From Arthonia radiata (Eukaryota > Ascomycota > Arthoniomycetes > Arthoniales > Arthoniaceae), in assembly GCA_002989075.1 (NCBI GenBank), contig PSQN01000016.1, positions 2,682,336-2,746,335 of the forward strand: a stretch of DNA of 64,000 bases, in the 5' to 3' direction. Both the position numbers and the translations under genes were made by a program. This document shows, one piece after another, positions 46,423 to 56,430 of the stretch; the first letter of the stretch is position 1; each line of letters begins with the position of its first letter. Below the pieces are notes generated by a model. The model ran no database searches. It was not told the DNA's origin and worked only from the letters and a program-made list of their open reading frames with translations.

Positions 46423-46976
46423 ATGTTCTCATCCAAGCTTCTGTTCTTCAGCACACTCCTCCTCTTCCTCTCGACACTGACCGTCGCTGTCCCTTGCACG
46501 ACGTACATTCCTGATTGCGCTCCAGGCGAGAGCCCTTGCGGATTCTGTGGTCAGCAATGCGTAAGTGCTTAGCAAGACTTTGGCCCCGTCATCGAAGAGC
46601 ATTGAAGGGTATACAAGCTGACATTACGGACTAGTGCCCAGACACATCCATCATTGAGCGAGCCCCCGAACCTGAAGCCAAGGTCTGCCCGCTCTTTCGT
46701 CCTCAATGTGGTGACCACGAGGAGCTCTGCGGCGATTGCTTGACCAAGTGCTGCCCCGTCAAGACGCCGCGGTCTGAGGCCGAACCAAGAGCGACTTTAT
46801 GTCCGCAGGTCCAGAGACAATGCTCAGCTGGTCAAACCAGTTGCGGCGTCTGCCATCAGGACTGCTGCCCAGGGGACGGAACGCAATTTCTGGACAAGCG
46901 CTGTCCTGAAATCGTCCCAATTTGTGAGCCGACGCAGCACTTGTGTGGACCGTGCAAGACGGCGTGCTGCGACTGA
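46423..46976 (+). CDS. Small secreted protein of four identical six-cysteine modules
   Basis: Exons 46423-46560 and 46635-46976, with a 74-bp intron; 159 residues. The N-terminus MFSSKLLFFSTLLLFLSTLTVAV is a clear signal peptide. The mature part consists of four modules with exactly the same spacing, C-x6-C-x6-C-x2-C-x3-C-C. Cysteines are at 25/32/39/42/46/47, 64/71/78/81/85/86, 102/109/116/119/123/124 and 136/143/150/153/157/158. Each module has Gly directly after the third Cys. Linkers are 16, 15 and 11 residues and contain acidic and Arg residues. That is 24 cysteines in about 136 mature residues, an even number able to form 12 disulphides. The intron splits the CC pair of module 1. I do not recognise the family. 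Small secreted Cys-rich proteins of fungi are often effectors, antimicrobial or wall proteins, but no role can be assigned. Confidence 0.85.
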
Positions 46977-47675
46977 GGTGTTGTCGCTCTATTGCAGGTC
47001 TCCTGACGGGCGAAAACACAAGAGGATCGCATCCCTTCCTGCAACTCCAGGCAGCACAATTGGATGCATACGGTCAGCCTGGTCCTCAATATTGACCCCT
47101 GAGAACGATCGCCCGTTCGAGCTGGGGAGTGTGTCACATGCGGCGGAATTACTGTTCTCGGAATATGATGATTGTTTCAACATCCTGACCCTTGCTCTTC
47201 AAGAAGCGCTAGTCCTCGAATACTACTCGTTGGCTCCCTATCCTCCTCCAAAACCACCCAGCGTGGTTTGAACCCAATGCAAACGACCCCTTGGTAGACC
47301 CCAGTACGCACAGGCGCTGATACACAACATCCACGATCATGGCTGTGCTGTACAGGCGGGAGTGCAGCCTTCCGACTGCATACCCATTATTGACGCCCGT
47401 ACAAGATGCTGGTGTTCGCCAGCTCCAGTAACTATCTTGCTCTCCTTGCTTCTGTAATATGAGATGTTTTGCTTTCTCGTTGCCAGTTCGCACTCACATG
47501 GAAAAATGATGTAAAATCAACTGACGTTCTTTCTTCACATCCACTGTCGTTCATCGCATTTTTCTCCTAAGTACTTTCCTTTGACCCAGACAATCCACCA
47601 CCACACGCGCACCTACTGGCGGCAATCACAACCTAACGATCCGACGTCTCTTCTCACTACATCCGCGCGCGCGCC
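46977..47675. other. Intergenic upstream of RTA1-family gene
   Basis: No gene seen. The last ~130 bases are C/T/A-rich and end in a GCGCGCGCGCC run just before the ATG, a likely leader. Confidence 0.5.
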
Positions 47676-49172
47676 ATGCCGCTCATAAACCCAAACTGTC
47701 TAGGTGCGAAATACCCTCCCAACACTCTTTCCACTCCCACTGACCATTCCACCAAACCCAGAATCCGCATACCCCTACTGCCCCTCCTTCCCCGCCGCCC
47801 TCGTCAGCACCATCCTCTTCTTCCTCGTCACCGTCTACGCCATCATCCAGTACTTCCGCCTCCGCTCATGGTTCTACTACTGGATGCTCATCGCCCTCCT
47901 CGGGGAGACGGTGGGCCTGGCTGCGCGCGCCGTGTACAGCAAGCAACTCACCAACCTGCACGCCTTCGTCACGCAATATATCCTCATCATGTACGCCTTC
48001 CACTCCCTTCCCCATTCTACTCCCTCCCCCTTCCCACCACCCCACCACCCCACCACCTACATCCCACATCCCCAAACCCGCAACTAACCCCACAAGTGTC
48101 TGCCCCTCCCTCATGGCCGCATCCGTCTACATGGCCTTCGCCCGCCTCGTCTGGTACATCGCGCCCTTTTCCAAACTCAACTTCCGCACCCTCTGGATCC
48201 CGCCCCGCTGGATCACGCCCATCTTCGTCACCTTCGACGCCGTCACGTTTTTCATCCAGATGGTCGGCATCTCCGCGGCCGCGACGGCCATCCACGGACC
48301 GGGGGACGTGGATATCACTCAGCTGAATAACGGGTTGAAGGTCGCGAAGATCGGGTTGATTGCGCAGATGGTGTGTTTTTTGCTGTTTGCGGTGGTGGGG
48401 GTGAGGTTTTTGGTGGTGAGTAGGCGGTGGGGTGTGGTTAGTAGGGCGGGCAGGCATCAGTGGCAGAGGTTGAATTGGGCGGTTAATGCTGCGGCGACGT
48501 TAATCACGGTGAGTAGCCTCTTGTGTGGGGGTCGTGGTTTGGGGGGAGGGTGCTGACAAAGACAGATACGTGCGCTTTACCGCATTGTTGAGTTCTCGGC
48601 GAGTGTGGGGTCCCCGGAGGATGAGCACGGGTTTGCGTGGTATTTGTATTCGAATGAGTGGCCGGCGTATGTGTTGGATTCGTTGTTGATATTTCGTGAG
48701 TCCTACTTCCCTCTCTCCCTTACATCCTCTCGCTTCGGTCTTCTCTCTCCAATTCTCTCCTCGATCACACTCGCCTTCCGCACCCTTCGCAAGCTCCGCG
48801 CCCACGCCGCAATCACGATCACGTCGCATACAAGCACCACCTCGCCGCCATCATCATCAGAATCACACAACCACACCATCACCACACCGCCATTGCCGTC
48901 TCCCTGTTCATCCAACAATTCAGGATAGCTAACAGTCCCCAACAGTCTCCGTCACCATCATGAACGTCATCCACCCCGGGGAGTACCTGCCCACAGACTT
49001 CATCCGGGTCCGGCTGGTCAAGAAGAATGTGCGCCGCAAGAAGCAGCTGGAAGAGCAGGGCGCGCAGGTCGTGCCGTTGACGGGCGGCGCCAAGGACGAC
49101 GCGTTGGCGCCGTACAGCCATTTGTATCAGGGTGGGGCGGGGAGTTATCAGACGGGGCGGCCGGGTTATTGA
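47676..49172 (+). CDS. RTA1-family seven-helix membrane protein (RSB1/RTA1-like)
   Basis: Predicted plasma-membrane protein of the RTA1/RSB1 lipid-translocating or stress-resistance family, members of which affect sphingoid-base export or 7-aminocholesterol tolerance in yeast. Exons: 47676-47703, 47762-47990, 48097-48508, 48566-48695, 48946-49172; 341 residues, in-phase. Hydrophobic helices include FPAALVSTILFFLVTVYAII, FYYWMLIALLGETVGLAARAVY and, across the second junction, LIIVCPSLMAASVYMAFARLVWYIAP. IGLIAQMVCFLLFAVVGV and the RALYRIVEF...GPEDEH-type loop (here VGSPEDEHGFAWYLYSNEW) are RTA1 hallmarks. The ending MNVIHPGEYLP is also family-typical. The fourth intron (250 bp) is long for this window, and donor 1 is GTGCGA. 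Confidence 0.9.
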
Positions 49173-49381
49173 GGGTCATGGATGGAAAATGGGTTGGGGG
49201 TGCGGATTGGGGACGTGGGTGGTGCTGGGTGGGGAACCAAGAGTGTGGTTGTGGGGAAAGCGGATTTGTATAGCATGTTGGACATGGGCACTTTACATCA
49301 TTTGAACAGAGATAAGATCGGAGCACTGAAACAACAAGAATGACACTGTACAACAAGCGATCTATTCAGCGCAACGATATG

Positions 49382-50816
49382 TCACCTCACCTCTTCTCTA
49401 CTCTCCCGCTCGTCCTCCCCATCAATCTCCTCCACACTCTCGTACTCCTCGCTCTCCTCCACCTTCCTCCGCCCCTTCATCCTCCCTTTCCTATTCCTCC
49501 GCCTCCCTTCCTGCCCATCCACGACCCGCGCCGCCTGCTCCAACAACTCCCTCATCGCATCCACGCCCCCCACAGCCCTCACATCCCTCCCCATCTGCAA
49601 CCTCGCCGCCAAATACAGCATGAAATCATCCGTCCTCAACCCCCGCAGATCTCTCGGCCTCGTCCCCCTCACACTCTCCCCCCTCGCCTTCCTCGCCTGT
49701 ATCATCTCCCGCATCGGCGCCATCGCCGCCTCCCGACAACACTCCTTCACGTCACTCCCGCTCATTCCCTCACTCATCTTCACAACCCACTCCAGATCAA
49801 ACGCCTTCACCCCTTCCACCTCGGTAGTATCCACCACCGCATCCCGCAACACCAACTTAAATATCCTGCGTCTCTGCTCCTCATCCGGCAGCCCGATCGC
49901 GAACCGCTTCGGCATCCGCCTGAGTATAGCGTCATCAATGTCCTGCGGCCGGTTCGTCGCACCCAGTATGAGAATCTGCTGCGCGTGCCCCGCCGCGTCC
50001 GCGGACGCCAACCCGTCCCAGTGCGTCATCATCTCCGCTTTCACCATCCCGCTGGCTTCGTGGTCGCTGCTCCGCCGCGTCCCCAGCACCGCGTCGATCT
50101 CATCCACGAAGACGATCGCCGGCGCCAGTTTCCGCGCGAGACTGAACACAGCGGCCACGAGCTTGTTGCTGTCGCCGTACCACTTCTCGGTTAGGGTGGA
50201 GATATGCAGGTTTATGAACACGGCGCCAGATTCATGCGCCAGCGCCTTCGCGAGCATGGTTTTCCCGCAGCCAGGGGGGCCGTACAGGAGGACGCCTGTG
50301 GGTGCCGCGAGGAGGTTACTCGAGCGGTAGAGGGACGGGAGGGTCAAAGGGTAGATGACGGATTCCTGGAGGTCGGCGATGATGTTGTCGAGGCCGCCTA
50401 TGTCGGCGAAGGCGACGGGGATGGTGGAGGGGTGGACGACCTCGGAGGCGATGGAGGATTCGTAGGGGGTGAGGGTGATGGGCGGGCGGGGAAGGGGTTT
50501 CCGAGTCTTCTGTTGATATGGTGCTTTCTCGTCGTAGGAAGAGTCCGAGGAATGCGGAGAGGTGGGTGAGTCGTCGAAGGCGGCGTATTCTTCGTCGCGC
50601 TCGGTGAGGATGCGCTCGAGGCGTTTGGAGGCTTCGGGGTTGGTGGGGAGGGCGTCTTGGCGGGAGAGGATGCGGCGCGCGAGGAAGTAGAGCATGATGG
50701 GCTGGGTGGGGCATTAGTTTCTGAGCCTCTGGATGGAGGGTAGTGTGGAGTGTGCGTACGCCGATGGTCACGACCAAGAGGTCCTGGACGAACTGCCATT
50801 TCTTCCAGTCAACCAT
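49382..50816 (-). CDS. MSP1: Msp1/ATAD1-type outer-mitochondrial-membrane AAA ATPase
   Basis: Predicted extractor of mislocalised tail-anchored proteins from the mitochondrial outer membrane. Exons 50816-50760 and 50701-49382 (58-bp intron); 458 residues. Residues ~8-30 (FVQDLLVVTIGPIMLYFLARRI) form the N-terminal transmembrane anchor, created by the splice. The AAA domain has Walker A GPPGCGKT, pore loop KWYGDSNK, Walker B IVFVDEID, sensor GATNRPQDID and the arginine-finger region RRMPKRFAIGLP. The linker before the AAA domain (about residues 50-110) is Ser/Pro-rich and longer than in yeast. The last ~50 residues are highly charged (RRRNRKGRMKGRRK, then acidic). It is head to head with TIF35. 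Confidence 0.93.
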
Positions 50817-51199
50817 CTTGGTCAGTGAGATCTGGGTGGCCCAGGCCGCTTTTGAGGGTGATGGAAGGAATGTGAAGAATATTGAACCGCTGCTACGCCT
50901 TGAAAGGCCTCCAGCAGCGAGCCATATAGAATAGCTGGTAGCTCGTAGACTTCACATCCGATCTTCTTGGATGAAAGCGTGAAGCTGTTTCACATGCAAG
51001 ATCTGAAAAGCTAGGGTTAGGGTACAGAACAGAGCTTGACTCATGCACACGCATTTTCGCCTCCGAGCAGCGTTTGAAATCCAGCACACTTTCTTCTTCT
51101 ACCACATCTACCTTCTCACACCTTGCTCCCACACCATCAAACCACAGAACTACCCTCACCAGCACAATCGACCATAAACAAACCAACACACATTCCAAA
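50817..51199. promoter_or_regulatory. Bidirectional promoter MSP1 / TIF35
   Basis: A 383-bp region between two divergent start codons. It holds a telobox-like motif at 51012-51023 and a CA/CT-rich TIF35 leader at about 51090-51199. Confidence 0.6.
51012..51023 (-). promoter_or_regulatory. Telobox-like motif (TAGGGTTAGGGT)
   Basis: The plus strand reads TAGGGTTAGGGT; the minus strand reads ACCCTAACCCTA. It contains the AACCCTA core bound by Tbf1/Teb1-type Myb factors in promoters of translation-related genes. It lies about 180 bp upstream of the TIF35 ATG. Match is direct; role is inferred. Confidence 0.5.
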
Positions 51200-52148
51200 A
51201 TGTCCAAACCGACCGAGCGGTAAGCCGCCCTTCCCCCTCTCCCAACCCAAAACTCCACTAACCCCCCTCCACAGCCGCACCGACTGGGCCGAAGACGACG
51301 ACGACGTCGTCGACCTCCCCGCAAAGACCATCACCAAAAACCCCGACGGCACCGAAACCCACGTCTCCCACCGCATCCGCGACGACGGCAAGCGCGTCCG
51401 CACGACCCAGATCATCCGCAAGACCGTGCACAAGCAGAAGGTGAACCCGCGCATCGCCGAGCGGCGGTCCTGGGCGAAGTTCGGGCTTTCCGCCAAGGAC
51501 CCGGCCGGCCCGCAGAGCGACACCACGAGCGTGGGCGAGAACATCGAGCTCAGTTTGAAAGTCGGCTTCAAAGGCGGCGATGGCGGTAAAGAAGGCGAGG
51601 CAGACGCGAAAATGGCGGAGCTGCAGAAGGAGCAGAAAGCCGCGCTTGCGACGGCGCGCGTGAAGTGCAGAATCTGTCAGGGCGAGCATTTCACCGCGCG
51701 CTGTCCGTTCAAGGGGACGATGGCGCCAGAGGGGGAGACGGCCGCTTCTGAAGCTACCGGCGCATCTGCTGCTGCGGTGGCGGACGAGGGCACCGCGGGC
51801 GCCGGGAAGTCAGGGAAGTACCTGCCTCCGAGCATGCGGGCGGGTGCGGCAGGCGGCGGCGGCGGCGAGCGGATGATGGGGAAGCACGAGCGGGATGATT
51901 TGGCGACGTTGCGGGTGACGAATGTGAGTGAGTACGCGGAGGAGGATGAGCTGCGGGATTTGTTTGGGCGGTCGGGGAGGGTGACGAGGGTGTTTCTGGC
52001 GAAGGACCGCGAGACGGGGAGAGCGAAGGGGTTCGCGTTCGTGAGTTTTGCGGATCGCGATGATGCGGCCAAGGCGATGGAGAAGATGGATGGGTTTGGG
52101 TATAATAATTTGATTCTGAGGGTGGAGTTTGCGAAGAAGACGACTTGA
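51200..52148 (+). CDS. TIF35: Translation initiation factor eIF3 subunit g
   Basis: Predicted eIF3g, an RNA-binding subunit involved in scanning and reinitiation. Exons 51200-51219 and 51275-52148 (55-bp intron); 297 residues beginning [17 protein letters not shown]. The N-terminal half contains [14 protein letters not shown] and the [14 protein letters not shown] stretch of the eIF3g family. A CCHC-type zinc knuckle is visible as [17 protein letters not shown]-terminal RRM has RNP2-like [12 protein letters not shown] and RNP1 [11 protein letters not shown]. Between them is a Gly/Ala-rich linker. The gene is very rich in G/C-ending codons, as expected for high expression. An intron right after the first codons is typical of translation genes in fungi. 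Confidence 0.95.
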
Positions 52149-52272
52149 GCGTGTGATGTGAAGGGGGATGGTGGGCATGTGGTATGGAGGAGTGTCGCCG
52201 TAGCGTGTGAGATTCGTGGAAAGAATGCATTATGCTCGTGCTCTAGCGAACGTCTCTATGAATCGTATTCTT

Positions 52273-54035
52273 CTATCTCTTTGCACTACTGGCCACCGTC
52301 ATCAGCGTATTCAAGCTTGATCCCGCCACCTCCGTCGCAATCGGCGCCGTCGGCAACGTCCTCGCTGTGTTAGCGGCATACGTGGTCGTATATATCTCCG
52401 TCGGAATCAACGGATTCGTATACACACTCACAATACTCCCACCCAGCGTGCTCACCAACCCCGGCGCCGTCGTGACAGCAGACGTAACGCCCGTGGTCTC
52501 TCCAGGTTCCGACCCTTCCGCCGTACTCCCCTTGCCATACGTACTCTTCCCCGTTCCTACACCGGTCGTCCCTTCACACCCGGACGTCGTGCACGCAGTC
52601 ACGGTTTCCGTCACCGTCACCGTCGTGACTCCTGTACCTGCGTCGAAGAAGTGCGTCCGATTCGGCACTTCGACTGCCTCGCCTCGACTGTTGGTCGTCA
52701 CTGTCACACCATCGATCGTGTAGGTGCTTTGACCAGCAGATGTGAAGACGGCTGGCTTAGTGGGGTGAGGAACAGTAGTGATCCGAGTGTCAATGTACAC
52801 TGTGCCGGTTGTGTGGCCTGCGCTGTCAGTCGCATACGATACGGGATGGTGGGCGCTGTCCGTAGTATACGTGGCCGCAACGATGGAGGTGCCAATGACG
52901 CTTCCCAGGCTATTGGTAACGTAGGAGAAACGAGAGGCGACAATTACTCCGCTGGTGCCAGCGGCGGCTTGTGCTGTGCTGGCGAGAGTTGTGGTACCGA
53001 CCGTGCTGCCCACACTGTTCGTAATGTAGGAGACAGCTTGACCAGAAGTCTGTTCGCTCGTGGCTGCGGGGGCTTCCGCAGTGCTGGCGACAGTTGTTGT
53101 GCCGACTGTGCTGCCTGCACTATTCGTGATGTAGGAGACAGATTGACCAGTCTCTTCGCTCGTGGCTGCGGCGGCTGCGGCAGTACTGGCAAGAGTTGAT
53201 GTGCGGACCGTGCTACCTGTGCTATCTGTGATGTATGAGACAGACTGTCCGGTTTTCTTGATACTTGCAGCTGTCGTGGCACCTGTAGTTCCCAGGGCGC
53301 TCGTAGCGATCGTACTGCCCTCACCGTTCGTGATGTACGAGATAGGTTGACCAAGGCTATTAGTGCTTGCAGCTGCGATGGCTGTGCTCGCAAGAACGCT
53401 TGTGCCAACCGTGCTACCCAAACTGTTGGTTTCATATGTCACGGGCTGACCAAGGCTGTTAGTGCTGGCGGCTGCGGTGGGTGGACCACCCGGACCATTC
53501 GTAGTCATGCCCTCAGTACATTCGTCACTTTCAGTGCCTCCGCCGTAAGTAATGAAAGGAGGTTCGGTTGTTGGTCCACCCACACGCGTCCACGGTGCGA
53601 AAATCGAGGTGATAGGGGCGGCCGTAGTCTGCGGCATGTTTGTGTCCGTTCCGGCATTGCTCCCACATACAGTAGACGTGATGGTACCTGTGCCGGCTGC
53701 CGACGTAGGCCGTATACACGCATTGTTGACGACCTCCACCGTGCGAAGGCTATCGCATGCACCGCAGTCTGCCGTCTCGGTCACAGTTGTATAGTCGGCG
53801 TAGCTGGTCGGCTCACAAGCCCCTCGTTCAACCTGGAGGATTGATGTGCAGGCGCCATGGCTGAGCTCAATCGTCAGTCAATTGTAGCTTTGTGGCTTTG
53901 AAAGCGTGCGTGGCAAATGGTGGCCATGCGCGGCCGAGCAGTGTAGATAACACTTTTATCGATTTGGTGACGAGGACGAACTTACGAGAGACGTGCAAGA
54001 CCGCTAATCGCCAAGTAGGCAGCAACTGTGTGCAT
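52273..54035 (-). CDS. Secreted mucin-like Ser/Thr-rich repeat protein
   Basis: Exons 54035-53986 and 53860-52273 (125-bp intron); 545 residues. The first exon gives a signal peptide (MHTVAAYLAISGLARLS), joined in frame to HGACTSILQVERGACEPTS. A Cys-containing head of ~65 residues (CGACDSLRTVEVVNNAC) precedes a Thr/Ser-rich stalk. Residues ~151-375 hold about seven diverged repeats of 32-36 residues with the core GQxVSYITNSxGSTVGTTTLASTA. The C-terminal part has VTVTVTETVTAC followed by Gly/Thr-rich sequence. A GPI-anchor signal is not evident: the end LNTLMTVASSAKR is only weakly hydrophobic, so it may be freely secreted or the 3' end is mis-spliced. Likely a heavily O-glycosylated wall or matrix protein (inference). 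Confidence 0.82.
52786..53460 (-). repeat. Tandem coding repeat of the mucin-like protein
   Basis: About seven diverged ~100-bp units each encoding a variant of GQxVSYITNSxGSTVGTTT. Units 3-5 are most alike; units 1-2 begin NSLGQP; units 6-7 are degenerate. Copy number may vary between strains (inference from this class of repeat). Confidence 0.85.
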
Positions 54036-54832
54036 TCTCGATGCTCTGTACCGCCAGGTGAAGAATGAATGATCTTGCTTGGAACTGAGACTGAATTCGG
54101 AATTTATTACGGGGTCGTTTGAATGCTGTAGATTTATTTCAACGAACGACTGTGAAAAGCGAGAGACTGGAAGTAGCTGCGCCGCGAAAACGAGAGTGGA
54201 ATGAACTCAACAGACTAATAAGTACAGTCAACTTGACAGGAACACTCCTAGACTCTCGAAGACTGTTCATGGAGGATGCAGGATTGAAGTCGGGGTGTTT
54301 CAGTTCGCTTCATCATCGTATACGGGGGCCATGTCCGTGGACAGCGGCAAGTCAAAACTAGAGGCTGCTCCCTGGAGGCCACGGGCTCCACCAAGGCTTC
54401 AGCAACACGAACCTCAAGTTTCGCTCTTGACGGGGGATTCCGGGGAGATTGCGAAGTTGTTCGGTGGCTATTGGCGTTACGAGGCTTGACATGTCATAAT
54501 CCGTACAAACATGGCGGAAGAGCCTACGCATCCTTTTATATCAACGCATCCGCGAAAGGCGAAGCCGAGAGTCGATCTTGTCGCAGATAATAAATCCTTC
54601 CTCCTCACATCTGTATTTTTAGTACGAGTTGAGTCAGGTATTCCTCATGAACGTCCATTCGTTGGTACGGTCATTCAATGGGTGGCACGACGGGTGGTTT
54701 CGCTCATCTTGCCTCTTTATGCTTCACTTCTCGCTCCTAAGGACAATGCAGCTCCATTGTTGGAGTGCCCAGGTATCGGCCACATTATCTCCTTTTTGGC
54801 TGCCCAAACACTCATCTTTCATCACCACCTGC
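54036..54832. other. Intergenic, mucin promoter and 6PGL 3' region
   Basis: No recognised gene. The frame 54511-54861 (+) has no domain and overlaps the 6-phosphogluconolactonase 3' end. Confidence 0.5.
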
Positions 54833-55624
54833 TCACAGACTGCTCTTCTTCGGGAAGCTAATGCCCTCCGTCGCGTCCGCATCACAAAACCAGCTCACTT
54901 TGTCCCCCGCCTGATTCACTAGCCCACAAGGCAGCTCTCTTCCCGCGTCCTCGTCAAAGATCTTCTTCAGAATCTCTTTCTTGCTACCACCGGTCGCAAC
55001 GAACGCCACACGTGTAGCAGCGTGCACCACGGGTAGACTCAGCGTGATTCGTTTCGGCGGCGGCTTCGGGCTATCCTCGATCGGCAGCACCCATCCGGTA
55101 GTCTCTCTCAGTAGTGGATGCCCAGGGAACAGCGAGCAGGTGTGTCCGTCCGGCCCCGACCCCAGCAATAGCAGGTCAAAGATAGGCAGCTTGACGCTAT
55201 CCTTCGCCGCGAACGTCTTGACCAATTTCTGCTCATAAGCATCTGCCAACTCTTGTGGATCGTCCATCAGCTGTGTGTCTATCGTGTGCACAGTCGGCTT
55301 GCCGAGCTTGTCTGTTGGGATCTTATCCAATAGCTCATCTTTCAACAATTTGTAGTTGCTATCCTCGTTGTCAAGGGGGATGATGCGCTCGTCAGCGAAG
55401 AAGATGTCCCAGCTGTTGAACTTGACGGTGTCTTCGGGGGTCTGATTGCCTTGAGCGAGGAGAGCCTTGGCAAGGGTTTTGGGGAGCGAGCCGCCAGATA
55501 CAGCGATGCGGAAGGCAGTGTGATGTTGCAGCGCGGCGTTCTGAGCGTGGATGATGTATTTGCGAAGGTAGGGTGCGAGGTTGTCGACGGTAGAAAAAGA
55601 GTAGAGATGAGGTTGAGCTGGCAT
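54833..55624 (-). CDS. SOL3: 6-phosphogluconolactonase
   Basis: Predicted cytosolic enzyme hydrolysing 6-phosphogluconolactone to 6-phosphogluconate, step two of the oxidative pentose-phosphate pathway (NADPH supply). One exon, 263 residues, normal length. Motifs: FRIAVSGGSLPKTLAKAL (substrate phosphate loop), WDIFFADERIIPLDNEDSNY and LLLLGSGPDGHTCSLFPGHP, the family signature around the catalytic His. C-terminal RITLSLPVVHAATRVAFVATGGSKKEIL is also conserved. It resembles yeast Sol3/Sol4; paralogue assignment is not possible from this. Confidence 0.95.
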   Translation of the reverse strand: MPAQPHLYSFSTVDNLAPYLRKYIIHAQNAALQHHTAFRIAVSGGSLPKTLAKALLAQGNQTPEDTVKFNSWDIFFADERIIPLDNEDSNYKLLKDELLDKIPTDKLGKPTVHTIDTQLMDDPQELADAYEQKLVKTFAAKDSVKLPIFDLLLLGSGPDGHTCSLFPGHPLLRETTGWVLPIEDSPKPPPKRITLSLPVVHAATRVAFVATGGSKKEILKKIFDEDAGRELPCGLVNQAGDKVSWFCDADATEGISFPKKSSL

Positions 55625-56430
55625 TCTGATGGTCTGAAGCTTTGGTTGTGCTCAGTATAAGAAGTTGTGGAGCTGCAAGAAGCGTGCGATTGCTTTCATT
55701 TAGGGGTTCTGCACTTCGTGAATGCGCTCAAGGTATTGACGATCCCGGAATTATAGTATAATTAGGTAAGTTCAAGAACGCAAGTCTATTTGACCGGTAA
55801 AATGGGAAACGTTCCGCATGTGACAGTCCGTGACGTCAACCTCGAGTGTTGGGTGTAATTCAGGGTTATGCATGCGGTCGTCCGCCGTGTTGACGGCAAC
55901 ATCATGATCTACTGCTATGCAAACATTAAAACAAGTCGACGACAATACTTCAAAGAGCAGAGCATGACGCGAAGCCCGATCACAAGAGGGAGGCTGAGCG
56001 CCTTGTCTGTCGTTTGCCAGTTGTTTGAGTATGGCCAAACTCATTTCTTGTATCATACAATTGCATTTGATGTCTGCAGCAAAACGCACCCAAATCCAGG
56101 TGCATTCATTTCTGCCAGAGATGCTTGCATCTCATCCCAAACGCCGCGCTGCGTGAGTTACGTGTCGTCGTCGGTTCTGTTCATGCGCATATGACATGTC
56201 TCAGCTTCTTTCTAGCTTGAGCAGATCATCCGTGCGGCGATACATCCCTTTTGTTAATATCCCCGATGCCCCTGGGTCAGCCTACTTCGCTCGTTAATAT
56301 CTCCAAGCGCCGCCGCTATGCATTCGTACAATCATGTGCTCGTGAGTGGTGCAGTGTTCAGATCAACGCTACGAGCATCCTGGTGGATTTTGCCCACTCG
56401 GCTTACCCACCGACGTCAGCTTCGCATGCT
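55625..56430. other. Intergenic, 6PGL promoter and USP 3' end
   Basis: No gene recognised; short ORFs in several frames. Contains the 6PGL promoter on its left. Confidence 0.5.

Noticed and set aside
49340-50330. Pro/His-rich and Ser-rich plus-strand ORFs opposite MSP1
   Set aside because: The minus frame encodes an unmistakable AAA ATPase; these are shadows of its GC-rich codons.
52367-53844. Plus-strand ORFs opposite the mucin-like gene
   Set aside because: Antisense shadows of Ser/Thr-rich repeats; the minus-strand frame has a signal peptide and repeat logic.
54511-54861. 116-codon plus-strand ORF
   Set aside because: Overlaps the 3' end of the 6-phosphogluconolactonase gene and has no recognisable features.
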